DNA of 64,000 nt from Ruania alba. GTDB lineage: Bacteria > Actinomycetota > Actinomycetes > Actinomycetales > Beutenbergiaceae. Below, one piece after another: positions 63,807-64,000 of this stretch. The position numbers and the translations under genes were made by a program. Where the stretch lies: contig NZ_FNTX01000001.1 in assembly GCF_900105765.1 (NCBI RefSeq), positions 496,001-560,000 on the forward strand. The letters run 5' to 3'. The notes beneath the pieces are model-generated. The model saw only the letters and a program-made list of their open reading frames with translations. It searched no databases and was not told the origin of the DNA. The number at the start of each line of letters is the position of its first letter. Within the stretch, counting starts at the first letter, position 1.

Positions 63807-64000
63807 ATGACCGAGACCACCCTGAGTACTGCTGTCGAGCCCGCCGTCCAGCTCGCCCGGCGGTGGGCCGAGGCGACGTCGCACGGCACGACCGCGAGCG
63901 AGAGCCGTACCTCGGGCCGGTTGGCCGCGCTGGTCTCGGACCCCGAGGGGCTCGACCTCGCGGTGCGTTTCGTGGATCGGGTAGCCCGGCCGGAGGATCT
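63807..64000 (+). CDS. Proline dehydrogenase / glutamate-semialdehyde dehydrogenase (PutA), N-terminal fragment
   Basis: First 64 codons only; runs off the window end. The AGGGGG ribosome site is next to the ATG. The segment RLAALVSDPEGLDLAVRFVD and VARPED matches the N-terminal arm of actinobacterial bifunctional PutA enzymes, which oxidise proline to glutamate. The FAD-binding barrel and aldehyde-dehydrogenase domains lie outside, so bifunctionality is not directly seen. Confidence 0.7.
   Translation, partial: MTETTLSTAVEPAVQLARRWAEATSHGTTASESRTSGRLAALVSDPEGLDLAVRFVDRVARPED

Overview
The window reads as one chromosomal segment of a high-GC actinobacterium, probably Micrococcales. I infer this from the set of genes: SigE with a zinc-finger anti-sigma factor, WhiB7, a mycoredoxin, AdnA/AdnB, and the DUF3107, DUF3152, PPA1309 and UPF0182 families. 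Genes are dense, often joined by ATGA or GTGA start/stop overlaps, and GTG starts are common.

Layout. 1-6.7 kb: O-methyltransferase fragment, then sigE, anti-sigma, htrA and tatB (an envelope-stress operon), a convergent mrp, DUF1003 and a soluble MgtE-N/CBS protein. 6.7-14.6 kb: stress-type membrane protein, DUF2079 protein, M24 peptidase, PHP phosphoesterase, MarC, and a three-gene cassette of a small helical protein, a DUF1023 hydrolase and an unknown protein. 14.6-19.3 kb: DEAD-box helicase, a TetR/DUF4386 divergent pair with visible operator repeats, DUF3107 and DUF3152. 19.3-42.9 kb: a block whose gene content resembles, from memory, the Mycobacterium tuberculosis Rv3193c-Rv3202c neighbourhood: adnA, adnB, a reductase, a phosphotransferase, nudC, mycoredoxin, an HNH/DUF222 insertion, uvrD2, whiB7, a ThiF-like protein, a YgjP-type peptidase, a DUF2342 metalloprotease, a PDZ/Lon-like protease, PPA1309 and UPF0182. 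43.0-47.2 kb: initiator tRNA-Met followed by the Hen1/Pnkp RNA-repair operon. 47.2-56.1 kb, mostly minus strand: small kinase-like ATPase, alditol-oxidase-like enzyme, a DUF4129/MoxR/DUF58 operon with two tiny coupled reading frames, folA, thyA and OsmC. 56.3-62.5 kb: a sugar-acid catabolic cluster with two IclR regulators. 62.5-64 kb: a membrane protein and the start of a PutA-type gene.

Main observations. (1) whiB7 has a complete attenuator-style leader: A-tract promoter, upstream reading frame with a strong ribosome site, intrinsic terminator, then the gene. (2) A Hen1/Pnkp RNA-repair operon sits directly beside tRNA-fMet. (3) Six apparent single-base deletions break four genes (adnA, the DUF2342 protease, pnkp, the SMP-30 lactonase). 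Five lie in G or C runs, so under-called homopolymers are more likely than six real mutations. (4) An 89-bp tandem duplication between the DUF58 gene and the next membrane-protein gene encodes two 30-residue peptides, each stop overlapping the next start by ATGA. (5) Very long perfect hairpins follow two genes.

All function calls rest on motif recognition by eye; no database search was run.
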